This document shows positions 7,778 through 13,890 of a stretch of 64,000 nt of DNA, piece by piece. Position numbers and translations under genes: made by a program. Below the pieces are notes generated by a model. The model saw only the letters and a program-made list of their open reading frames with translations, did not search any database and had not been told where the DNA came from. The stretch comes from Streptomyces erythrochromogenes (GTDB lineage Bacteria > Actinomycetota > Actinomycetes > Streptomycetales > Streptomycetaceae): NCBI RefSeq assembly GCF_036170895.1, contig NZ_CP108036.1, positions 6,228,501 through 6,292,500 on the forward strand, read 5' to 3'. How positions within the stretch are numbered: position 1 is the first letter of the stretch; each line of letters opens with the position of its first letter.

Positions 7778-8557
7778 ATGGCTCTGCTCGACAAGGACGG
7801 CGTACGACTCACCGTCGACGACACGGTCGCCACGGTGACACTGACCAATCCGGCCAAGCGAAATGCCCAATCCCCCGCGCTCTGGCGGGCTTTGGCCGAG
7901 GCGGGCAGGTCGTTGCCGGGCACCGTCCGGGTCGTCGTGCTGCGCGGCGAGGGCAAGTCCTTCTCCGCCGGGCTCGACCGGCAGGCATTCACCCCCGAAG
8001 GCTTCGAGGGCGAGCCGTCCTTCCTCGATCTGGCGCGCGGTTCGGACGAACTGCTCGACGCCACGATCTCCGAGTACCAGGAGGCATTCACCTGGTGGAG
8101 GCGTAACGACATCATCTCCGTCGCCGCCGTGCAGGGGCACGCGATCGGCGCCGGCTTCCAGCTCGCACTCGCGTGCGACCTGCGCGTTGTCGCCGACGAC
8201 GTGCAGTTCGCCATGCGCGAGACGAGCCTGGGCCTGGTCCCCGACCTGGCCGGCACCCAGCCGCTGGCCTCCCTGGTCGGGTACGCCCGCGCGCTGGAGA
8301 TCTGCGCGACGGGCCGCTTCGTGCATGCCGAGGAGGCGGAGCGCGTGGGCCTCGCCAACCTGGTGGTCCCGGCGGACGAGCTCGACGCCGCCGTCCAGGA
8401 CCTGACCACCGCCCTGCTGGCCCCGCCGCGGGACGCCGTGATCGAGACCAAGACCCTGCTGCGCAGCGCGCAGACCCGCACCTACGACGACCAGCGCGCC
8501 GCCGAGCGCGCGGCCCAGGCCCGTCGACTGCGCGACCTCGCGGGCCTCTCGGACTGA
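7778..8557 (+). CDS. Enoyl-CoA hydratase/isomerase family protein
   Basis: Crotonase-fold CoA-thioester enzyme of 259 residues. It has RGEGKSFSAGLD (first oxyanion-hole element), GHAIGAGFQLALACDLRVV (second oxyanion element), and RETSLGLVPDLAGTQPLASLVG, where hydratases normally carry catalytic Glu residues; here the order is changed, so a hydratase reaction is not certain. ALEICATGRFVHAEEAERVGLANLVV is the standard C-terminal segment. The ATG has GGAGG seven bases upstream. No beta-oxidation gene is adjacent, so the pathway is unknown. A strong hairpin lies in its leader and a terminator follows. Confidence 0.88.
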   Translation: MALLDKDGVRLTVDDTVATVTLTNPAKRNAQSPALWRALAEAGRSLPGTVRVVVLRGEGKSFSAGLDRQAFTPEGFEGEPSFLDLARGSDELLDATISEYQEAFTWWRRNDIISVAAVQGHAIGAGFQLALACDLRVVADDVQFAMRETSLGLVPDLAGTQPLASLVGYARALEICATGRFVHAEEAERVGLANLVVPADELDAAVQDLTTALLAPPRDAVIETKTLLRSAQTRTYDDQRAAERAAQARRLRDLAGLSD

Positions 8558-8591
8558 CCCGCCGTCCTCGATTCCGGGCCCGGAAACCGAC

Positions 8592-8621
8592 CCGGGACGA
8601 CGCCGACCGGCGTAGTCCCGG
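8592..8621 (+). terminator. Terminator after the enoyl-CoA hydratase gene
   Basis: CCGGGAC/GTCCCGG outer arms with an ACGCC/GGCGT inner stem and a GACC loop. Confidence 0.65.
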
Positions 8622-8686
8622 GGCGCCGAGGCCGCCGCGCGCCTAACGTGGTGCGGAGTGAGTCCGTACACGTGAAGGGACACGCG

Positions 8687-9112
8687 ATGACCGAAACCAC
8701 ATCAGGGGGCTCTCACAAGGCTGCAGGCGACCGGGGGCGCACGACCATCGCGGACGGGGTGGTCGAGAAGATCGCCGGACTGGCCGCCCGCGAAGTGGTC
8801 GGCGTGCACGCTCTGGGCAGCGGCCTCTCCCGCACCTTCGGTGCCGTCCGGGACCGGGTTCCCGGCGGCGGGAAAGCGGCGGTCAGCCGTGGGGTCAAGG
8901 CCGAGGTCGGCGAGGTCCAGACCGCCCTCGACCTGGAGATCGTCGTCCACTACGGCGTGTCGATCCGTGACGTGGCACGGGCTGTCCGTGAGAACGTCGT
9001 CTCCGCGGTCGAGAGAATGACCGGCCTGGAAGTCGTCGAGGTCAACATCGCCGTGAGCGACGTCAAGCTGCCCGACGAGCCCGACGAGGAGCCGGAATCC
9101 CGACTCCAGTAG
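8687..9112 (+). CDS. Asp23/Gls24 family envelope stress protein (first copy)
   Basis: About 141 residues. The Asp23 fold is clear: GRTTIADGVVEKIAGLAAREVVGVHALG, then VQTALDLEIVVHYGVSIRDVARAVRENVVSAVERMTGLEVVEVNIAVSDV. In Firmicutes Asp23 coats the membrane through the anchor AmaP and is induced by alkaline or envelope stress. The ATG at 8687 is preceded by GAAGGGA; the frame opens 13 codons earlier without support. It is the first gene of a tight five-gene run (small membrane protein, second Asp23 protein, DUF6286-type protein, AmaP), so a membrane-bound Asp23 assembly is likely. The promoter is not evident. Confidence 0.9.
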   Translation: MTETTSGGSHKAAGDRGRTTIADGVVEKIAGLAAREVVGVHALGSGLSRTFGAVRDRVPGGGKAAVSRGVKAEVGEVQTALDLEIVVHYGVSIRDVARAVRENVVSAVERMTGLEVVEVNIAVSDVKLPDEPDEEPESRLQ

Positions 9113-9129
9113 CCGAGAGGAGCCCGCAC

Positions 9130-9315
9130 ATGAGCATGGCGGTCGCCGGCATGTTGGCCGGCATGGCCCTGGGGTTCGCCGGCTATTTCGGCGGATTCGG
9201 TGCCTTCCTGCTGGTGGCGGCCCTCGGAGCCGTGGGCTTCGTCGCCGGCCGCTTCCTCGACGGGGACCTGGATCCCGGGGACCTGTTCCGCCGCCGCGAC
9301 GACCGGCGCAGGTGA
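9130..9315 (+). CDS. Small membrane protein of the Asp23 operon
   Basis: 61 residues with two hydrophobic helices (MAVAGMLAGMALGFAGYFGG and FGAFLLVAALGAVGFVAGRFL), then an acidic-basic tail (DGDLDPGDLFRRRDDRRR). It resembles the DUF2273-type proteins that sit beside Asp23 genes and may help anchor the complex. It begins 17 nt after the first Asp23 gene with GAGAGGAG as ribosome-binding site. The role is inferred from position only. Confidence 0.8.
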   Translation: MSMAVAGMLAGMALGFAGYFGGFGAFLLVAALGAVGFVAGRFLDGDLDPGDLFRRRDDRRR

Positions 9316-9321
9316 GGCGCG

Positions 9322-9729
9322 ATGAGCACCCTGCCGCAGGCCACCCCACCGGGCCCCGCCGCGCCGGGGGCCGCCGCACGGGCCACCCCGCACGCGGTGG
9401 CCGCCGCCGACCGCGGGGCCACCCGCATCGCCGACCGGGTCGTCGCCAAGATCGCCGCCCAGGCCGCCCGGGAGGCGCTCCCCGCGAGCACCGGAGCGCC
9501 CCCGCAGGCCACCGTCACCGTGCACCACGACATCGCGCGGGTCCGGGTGAGCCTGGAACTCCACTACCCCTCCGACCTGGCGGCCCAGTGCGCGGCCGTA
9601 CGCAGCCGGGTCACCCGCCGAGTCGAGGAGTACGCGCAGATGTCCGTACCCGAGGTCGACATCGACATCGAACACCTGCACTCCGCGCACACCCGCACCG
9701 CCGCCGGGCGGGACCGGCGGCTGCGGTGA
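9322..9729 (+). CDS. Asp23/Gls24 family protein (second copy)
   Basis: 135 residues. An Ala/Pro-rich N-terminal 35 residues precede a shortened Asp23 domain: GATRIADRVVAKIAAQAAREAL, VTVHHDIARVRVSLELHYPSDLAAQCAAVRSRVTRRVEEYAQMSVPEVDIDIEHL. It differs from the first copy by lacking the middle segment, so the two could form a heteromer. It starts 6 nt after the small membrane protein. Its stop overlaps the GTG of the next gene (GTGA), which indicates translational coupling. Confidence 0.85.
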   Translation: MSTLPQATPPGPAAPGAAARATPHAVAAADRGATRIADRVVAKIAAQAAREALPASTGAPPQATVTVHHDIARVRVSLELHYPSDLAAQCAAVRSRVTRRVEEYAQMSVPEVDIDIEHLHSAHTRTAAGRDRRLR

Positions 9730-10280
9730 CGGCCACCCGGTTCCGGTCCGCCCGCCGCATCCCCGCGGCCCTCGTCGCCCTGGTCGTACTCGGGGCGGTG
9801 GGACTGCTCCTGTACGACCTGGCCGCCGTACGGGCCGACCGCCCCGCCATGGCCTGGCGCCGCGAACTCGCCCACCGGCTGGAGGTCCACACCCCGGCGG
9901 ACCTCGCGGTGCAGCTGGCCGGCGGGGCGCTGGCCCTGGCCGGGGCGGTGCTCCTGCTGCTGGCCGTCACCCCCGGGATCCGCAGGATCCTCCCCATGCT
10001 GAGCCCGGACCAGGACGGGGAAGCGGGCGCGGGCCCCCCGCTGCGCGCCGGGATCGGCCGCAAGGACGCGGCTCAGGTACTGCGGGACCGGGCCATGGAG
10101 GTGCCCGGCGTGCGGTCGGCCCGGGTCCGGATGGGCCGCTCCCGCGTCCGGGTGCGGGCCACCTCCCACTTCCGGCAACTGGACGAGGTACGGGCCGACC
10201 TGGACGCGGTACTGGCCGTCGGCATCGAAGAACTGGGCCTCGTGCGCCCGCTGCGGCGGCGCGTACGGGTCAGGAGGTGA
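9726..10280 (+). CDS. DUF6286-type membrane protein of the Asp23 operon
   Basis: About 184 residues from a GTG that overlaps the previous stop. It has two transmembrane helices, IPAALVALVVLGAVGLLLYDLAAV (about residues 10-34) and LAVQLAGGALALAGAVLLLLAVTP (about 60-84). These are followed by a cytosolic region, DAAQVLRDRAMEVPGVRSARVRMGRSRVRVRATSHF, whose beta-alpha pattern resembles a degenerate Asp23 or AmaP C-terminal domain. The two-helix-plus-domain layout parallels the next gene, so it may be a second anchor. The DUF number is from memory. Confidence 0.8.
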   Translation: MTATRFRSARRIPAALVALVVLGAVGLLLYDLAAVRADRPAMAWRRELAHRLEVHTPADLAVQLAGGALALAGAVLLLLAVTPGIRRILPMLSPDQDGEAGAGPPLRAGIGRKDAAQVLRDRAMEVPGVRSARVRMGRSRVRVRATSHFRQLDEVRADLDAVLAVGIEELGLVRPLRRRVRVRR

Positions 10281-10843
10281 GCGGGTTGCTCGGGACGGTG
10301 AACCGGATCCTGCTGGCGGTAGCCGGAGCGGTCCTGCTGGCGGCCGGGGTCGTGCTGCTGACGGCGGTACGCCCGCTCAAGGGCCGTGCGGAACCGCTGC
10401 TGAGCGCCGAGGACCGGCGCCGGTACCTGCACGCCGAGGGCTGGGCCTGGTGGGTGCTGGTCGCGGCCCTCACCCTGTGCCTGCTGCTGGCGCTGTGGTG
10501 GCTGCTGTCCCAGCTGCGGCGCTCCAGGCTGCGGGAGGTCGCCGTGGACACCGGGGACGGGGCCTTCGCCGTACTGCGCGGGCGCGCCCTGTCCGACGCC
10601 GTCGCCGCGGAGGCCGGAGCCCTGGACGGGGTCGCCGGCTGCCGGGTCGTCCTGCGCGGGCGGCGCGGTTCGCCCGCCCTGCGGGTGGCGGTCGAGCTGG
10701 AGGCCCACGCGGTCCCCGCGGACGCGCTGGCGGGGCTGGCGGGGCCGGTCCTGACCCACGCCCGGACCTCGGCGGGCCTCCCGGAACTGCCGGCGGAGGC
10801 ACGTTTCAAGGTGACGTCCCACCGGGCCCAGCGCGTCAGCTGA
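10277..10843 (+). CDS. amaP: AmaP-like membrane anchor of Asp23
   Basis: 188 residues. It has two transmembrane helices (RILLAVAGAVLLAAGVVLLTAV and WAWWVLVAALTLCLLLALWWLL) separated by a short extracytoplasmic loop. The C-terminal cytosolic domain (REVAVDTGDGAFAVLRGRALSDAVAAEAGALDGVAG) matches AmaP, the anchor that holds Asp23 at the membrane. The GTG overlaps the preceding stop, with GGAGG immediately upstream in AGGAGGTGA. Last gene of the operon, followed by a 12-bp-stem terminator. Orthology is inferred from layout and operon. Confidence 0.82.
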   Translation: MSGLLGTVNRILLAVAGAVLLAAGVVLLTAVRPLKGRAEPLLSAEDRRRYLHAEGWAWWVLVAALTLCLLLALWWLLSQLRRSRLREVAVDTGDGAFAVLRGRALSDAVAAEAGALDGVAGCRVVLRGRRGSPALRVAVELEAHAVPADALAGLAGPVLTHARTSAGLPELPAEARFKVTSHRAQRVS

Positions 10844-10850
10844 GCACCCG

Positions 10851-10881
10851 CCGGCCCCGGGCGCGACGAGCCCGGGGCCGG
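10851..10881. terminator. Bidirectional terminator
   Basis: CCGGCCCCGGGC and GCCCGGGGCCGG form a perfect 12-bp stem with a 7-nt loop between convergent genes. Confidence 0.85.
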
Positions 10882-10889
10882 ACGCCCGC

Positions 10890-11645
10890 TCAGAAGCCGT
10901 GCCGGGAGCCGCCGTCGACCGGGAGCATCACGCCCGTCAGGTACGAGGCGGCCGGCGAGAGCAGGAACGCGGCCGTGCGGCCGAACTCCTGCGGGGAGCC
11001 GTACCGGCGCAGCGGGATGCGGGACTCGTTGCCCGCGCGGGCCGAGGCCGCGTCGCCGGACAGCGCGTCGAGCTCCCGTACCCGGTCGGTGTCGATACGG
11101 GCCGGCAGCAGGCCGACGACGCGGATCCCGCGCGGACCGAGCTCCACCGAGAGGGACTTCGCGAAGCCGGCCAGGCCCGGTCGCAGGCCGTTGGAGATGG
11201 TCAGGCCGGGGATCGGCTCGTGGACCGAGCCCGACAGGACGAAGCCGATGACCCCGCCCTCGCCCAGCACCGCGGCGGCCGCCCGGGCGAGGCGCACCGC
11301 ACCGAGGAAGACCGACTCGAAGGCGGCCGACCACTGCTCGTCGGTGCTGTCGACGGCGAAGCCCGGGACGGGGCCGCCGACGCTGATGAGGATGCCGTCG
11401 AAGCGGCCGAAGCGCTCCCGCGCCGTGGCGATGAGCTGCCCGGCCGCCGCCGGGTCCGCGTTGTCCGCGGCCGCCCCCACGGCGTTCGGGCCGAGTTCGG
11501 CGGCGGCGTCGGCCGTCCGCTTCTCGTCCCGGCCCGTCACGAGGACCTTCGCGCCGTCGGCGACCAGTTCCCGGGCGGAGGCGAAGCCGAGGCCGCGGGT
11601 GGCCCCGGTGACGATGTAGACACGGTCTTTCAGTCCAAGATCCAT
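10890..11645 (-). CDS. SDR-fold protein lacking the canonical YxxxK motif
   Basis: About 251 residues with a clear Rossmann N-terminus, VTGATRGLGFASARELVADGAKVLVTGRD, and a typical SDR C-terminus, EFGRTAAFLLSPAASYLTGVMLPVDGG. Where classical SDRs have YxxxK followed by ..GFA.SL, this protein reads SNGLRPGLAGFAKSL, so Tyr and Lys are replaced by Ser and Arg. The Ser region VLSGSVHEPIPG is kept. Cofactor binding is likely, but ordinary SDR redox catalysis is doubtful. The start is the ATG at 11645; an in-frame GTG three codons upstream is possible. It begins 10 nt after the SURF1 stop and is probably cotranscribed with it. Confidence 0.85.
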   Translation of the reverse strand: MDLGLKDRVYIVTGATRGLGFASARELVADGAKVLVTGRDEKRTADAAAELGPNAVGAAADNADPAAAGQLIATARERFGRFDGILISVGGPVPGFAVDSTDEQWSAAFESVFLGAVRLARAAAAVLGEGGVIGFVLSGSVHEPIPGLTISNGLRPGLAGFAKSLSVELGPRGIRVVGLLPARIDTDRVRELDALSGDAASARAGNESRIPLRRYGSPQEFGRTAAFLLSPAASYLTGVMLPVDGGSRHGF

Positions 11646-11655
11646 GCCCGACACG

Positions 11656-12447
11656 CTACGCCGTCGCAGGCTCCTGTTCGGCCGCTTCGGCCCGGGCCGC
11701 GGCCTCCTCGCGGTCGCGCTTCTCGCGCCGTACGAGGACCAGCCAGCCCACCGGCACCGCGGAGGCGAACAGCCACCACTGGACCGCGTAGGCCATGTGC
11801 GCGCCGATCGAGTCGTGGTCGGGGTCGGCGACGGTCTCGGGACTGCCGTCCGCGGGAGCCGGATCGGTCAGTTCCAGGTACCCGCCGAGGACCGGCCGGC
11901 CCAGGGACGCGGCCTGCTGCTCGCTGTTGATGAGCATCACCTGACGGTCGGGCAGGCCCTTGCGGTCCTTGATGCCGCTGCCGCCGCTCGTCTCGTCGGC
12001 CTTCAGCCGGCCCGTGACCGTGACCTCGCCCGCGGGCGCGGCCGGCACCGGCGGGTAGGCGCGCGGGTCGTCGCCGCCCACCACCCAGCCGCGGTCGACC
12101 AGCACCACCCCGCCGTCGGAGAGGACGAGCGGGGTCACGACGTGGAAGCCGACCTTGTCGTCGTTCGAGGTCCGCATCCGTACGACCACCTCGTGCGCGG
12201 AGTCGTAGGTGCCGGTGGCGGTGACCGCGCGCCAGAAGTCGGCGCGGGGGACCTTGTGGCCGGGGGAGGTGACCTCCGTCATGGGGACCGGCTTCGCCCG
12301 CAGGTTCGCCTCGATCAGCTGGTTCTGCGCGACCCGGTGCACATGGCGGTGGTACTGCCAGAACCCGAGCTTGATCATCACGGGGATGAGGACGAGGGCG
12401 ATGAGGGTGAGGCACACCCACTGCCGGGTCAGCACAAAGCGGTACAC
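11656..12447 (-). CDS. SURF1 family protein (cytochrome oxidase assembly)
   Basis: SURF1 proteins help insert heme a into cytochrome c oxidase. From GTG 12447 the product is about 263 residues. The first transmembrane helix is VCLTLIALVLIPVMIKLGFW, followed by the family motif LGFWQYHRHVHRVAQNQ. A periplasmic domain with VVLVDRGWVVGGDD comes next, and AVQWWLFASAVPVGWLVLVRR is the second helix. A charged Ala/Glu tail ends it. The frame is open to 12840, but YRFVLTRQWV is the usual Streptomyces N-terminus; a GTG two codons upstream is also possible. The upstream small Cys-rich gene is on the same strand. Confidence 0.9.
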   Translation of the reverse strand: MYRFVLTRQWVCLTLIALVLIPVMIKLGFWQYHRHVHRVAQNQLIEANLRAKPVPMTEVTSPGHKVPRADFWRAVTATGTYDSAHEVVVRMRTSNDDKVGFHVVTPLVLSDGGVVLVDRGWVVGGDDPRAYPPVPAAPAGEVTVTGRLKADETSGGSGIKDRKGLPDRQVMLINSEQQAASLGRPVLGGYLELTDPAPADGSPETVADPDHDSIGAHMAYAVQWWLFASAVPVGWLVLVRREKRDREEAAARAEAAEQEPATA

Positions 12448-12526
12448 GCCCACGACGGTACCCCGGCCGACGAGGACCCCGGCGGCCGGGTGGCCCTCCG
12501 GGGTCGCGGGGAGGAGGAGGAAGCGG

Positions 12527-12760
12527 TCAGACGTGGTCGACGATGCCCACCTTCCCTTCCGCGCGGGCGCAGTGCCCGCCGCAGTACCACTGGCCCTCGA
12601 CCTCGACGCCCTGTCCGATGATCTGGACCCGGCAGTGCTCGCAGATGGGCGCCATGCGGTGGATGGCGCAGGAGAAGCAGTCGAAGACGTGCACGGCGCC
12701 CTGCGCGTGCACCTCGAAGGACATGCCGTAATCGTTTCCGCAGACCTCACAACGTGCCAT
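12527..12760 (-). CDS. Small Cys-rich (zinc-ribbon-like) protein
   Basis: 77 residues with three CxxC or CxxH-like pairs: RCEVCGNDYG at the N-terminus, FDCFSCAIHRMAPICEHCRVQI in the middle, and YCGGHCARAEG at the C-terminus. The spacing suggests one or two structural zinc sites. Function unknown; conserved in Streptomyces as a hypothetical protein. The ATG before ARCEVCGN was chosen; an upstream extension to 12796 lacks support. It sits 79 nt before SURF1 on the same strand, so an operon with SURF1 and the SDR-fold protein is possible. Confidence 0.8.
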   Translation of the reverse strand: MARCEVCGNDYGMSFEVHAQGAVHVFDCFSCAIHRMAPICEHCRVQIIGQGVEVEGQWYCGGHCARAEGKVGIVDHV

Positions 12761-12870
12761 GCGCCGCATGCTGCGCACGGCGGAGCAGCGGAACAAGATC
12801 CACCCTGGTGAGTCGCCGCGCGGACACCCGCCCGGACCAACGGCCGGCGGCCGGCCGCCTCATTCCCCGG

Positions 12871-13842
12871 TCATTCCCCGGCCGGTGCCACGTCCCGCAG
12901 CAGCTGCGTGAAGGCCGCCTCGTCGACGACCGGGGTGCCGAAGGCCTTCGCCTTGACCGTCTTCGAGGTCGCCGAGTCCGGGTCGTTCGTCACCAGGAGG
13001 CTGGTGAGCCGCGACACGCTCGTCGCGACGTGCAGGCCCGCCTCGATCGCCCGGTCCTCCAGCAGCTCCCGCTCCACCGAGGTGTCGCCGGAGAAGGCGA
13101 TCCGCATGCCCTGCTTCAGCGGCTCACCGTCCTCGAAGCGCCCCGGATTGGGGTGCGGGCACGGCGGACGCTTGCGCGAGGGCCGCCAGCTGCTGCCCCG
13201 GTACGACGCCTGGTGGCCCACGCGCGGAGTGGCCGCCGAGTCCGACCACTCCGTCAGCGGCCGGCATTCCAGCAGGGGCAGCCGTACGCCGCCCTGCGCC
13301 GCGGCGTGCAGCGACGGACGGAAGGCCTCCGCGAGCACCCGGGCGTCGTCGAGCGCGTGGTGGGCGCGCTGCTGGACCACACCGAAGTGCGCGGCGAGCG
13401 ACTCCAGCTTGTGGTTGGGCAGCGGGAGGTTCAGCTCCTTCGACAGGGCGATGGTGCACAGCCGCTGACGGACCGGCGCGGTCGTCTCGGCGCGCGCGTA
13501 CTCCCGGGCGATCATCTGCCAGTCGAAGATGGCGTTGTGCGCGACCAGCACGCGGTCCGCGAGCCTGCCGGCGAACTCCTCGGCGATGTCCTTGAAGAGC
13601 GGTGCGCCTTCGAGCACGTCACTCGTCAGACCGTGGATCCACACCGGTCCCGGGTCCCGCTGCGGGTTGACCAGGCTGTACCAGTGGTCCTCCACGTTGC
13701 CCTGTGCGTCCAGCCGGTAGACGGCGGCGGAGACTATCCGGTCGTCGCGAGCGAGCCCGGTGGTCTCCACGTCGACGACCGCGTACCCCTGTGGGTACGC
13801 GGTCGGCCACGTCGTCTCTGCGGTCGTACGGTCGTCGAGCAT
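12871..13842 (-). CDS. DEDDh 3'-5' exonuclease with C-terminal BRCT domain
   Basis: About 323 residues. The exonuclease domain starts with YAVVDVETTGL (catalytic Asp24 and Glu26), continues with VLVAHNAIFDWQMI (second Asp) and ends with RAHHALDDARVLAEAF (His and last Asp), the DnaQ-like DEDDh set. A basic linker follows. The C-terminal 70 residues (MRIAFSGDTSVERELLEDRAIEAGLHVATSVSRLTSLLVTND) are a BRCT domain, as in NAD-dependent ligases. It probably acts in DNA repair or proofreading. The start is at MLDDRTT; no strong ribosome-binding site is visible. It lies 48 nt downstream of the RING gene. Confidence 0.9.
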   Translation of the reverse strand: MLDDRTTAETTWPTAYPQGYAVVDVETTGLARDDRIVSAAVYRLDAQGNVEDHWYSLVNPQRDPGPVWIHGLTSDVLEGAPLFKDIAEEFAGRLADRVLVAHNAIFDWQMIAREYARAETTAPVRQRLCTIALSKELNLPLPNHKLESLAAHFGVVQQRAHHALDDARVLAEAFRPSLHAAAQGGVRLPLLECRPLTEWSDSAATPRVGHQASYRGSSWRPSRKRPPCPHPNPGRFEDGEPLKQGMRIAFSGDTSVERELLEDRAIEAGLHVATSVSRLTSLLVTNDPDSATSKTVKAKAFGTPVVDEAAFTQLLRDVAPAGE

Positions 13843-13890
13843 GGTCACAGAGGATATCGGCACGGACTGACACCGCGGCCCCACCCTCGG

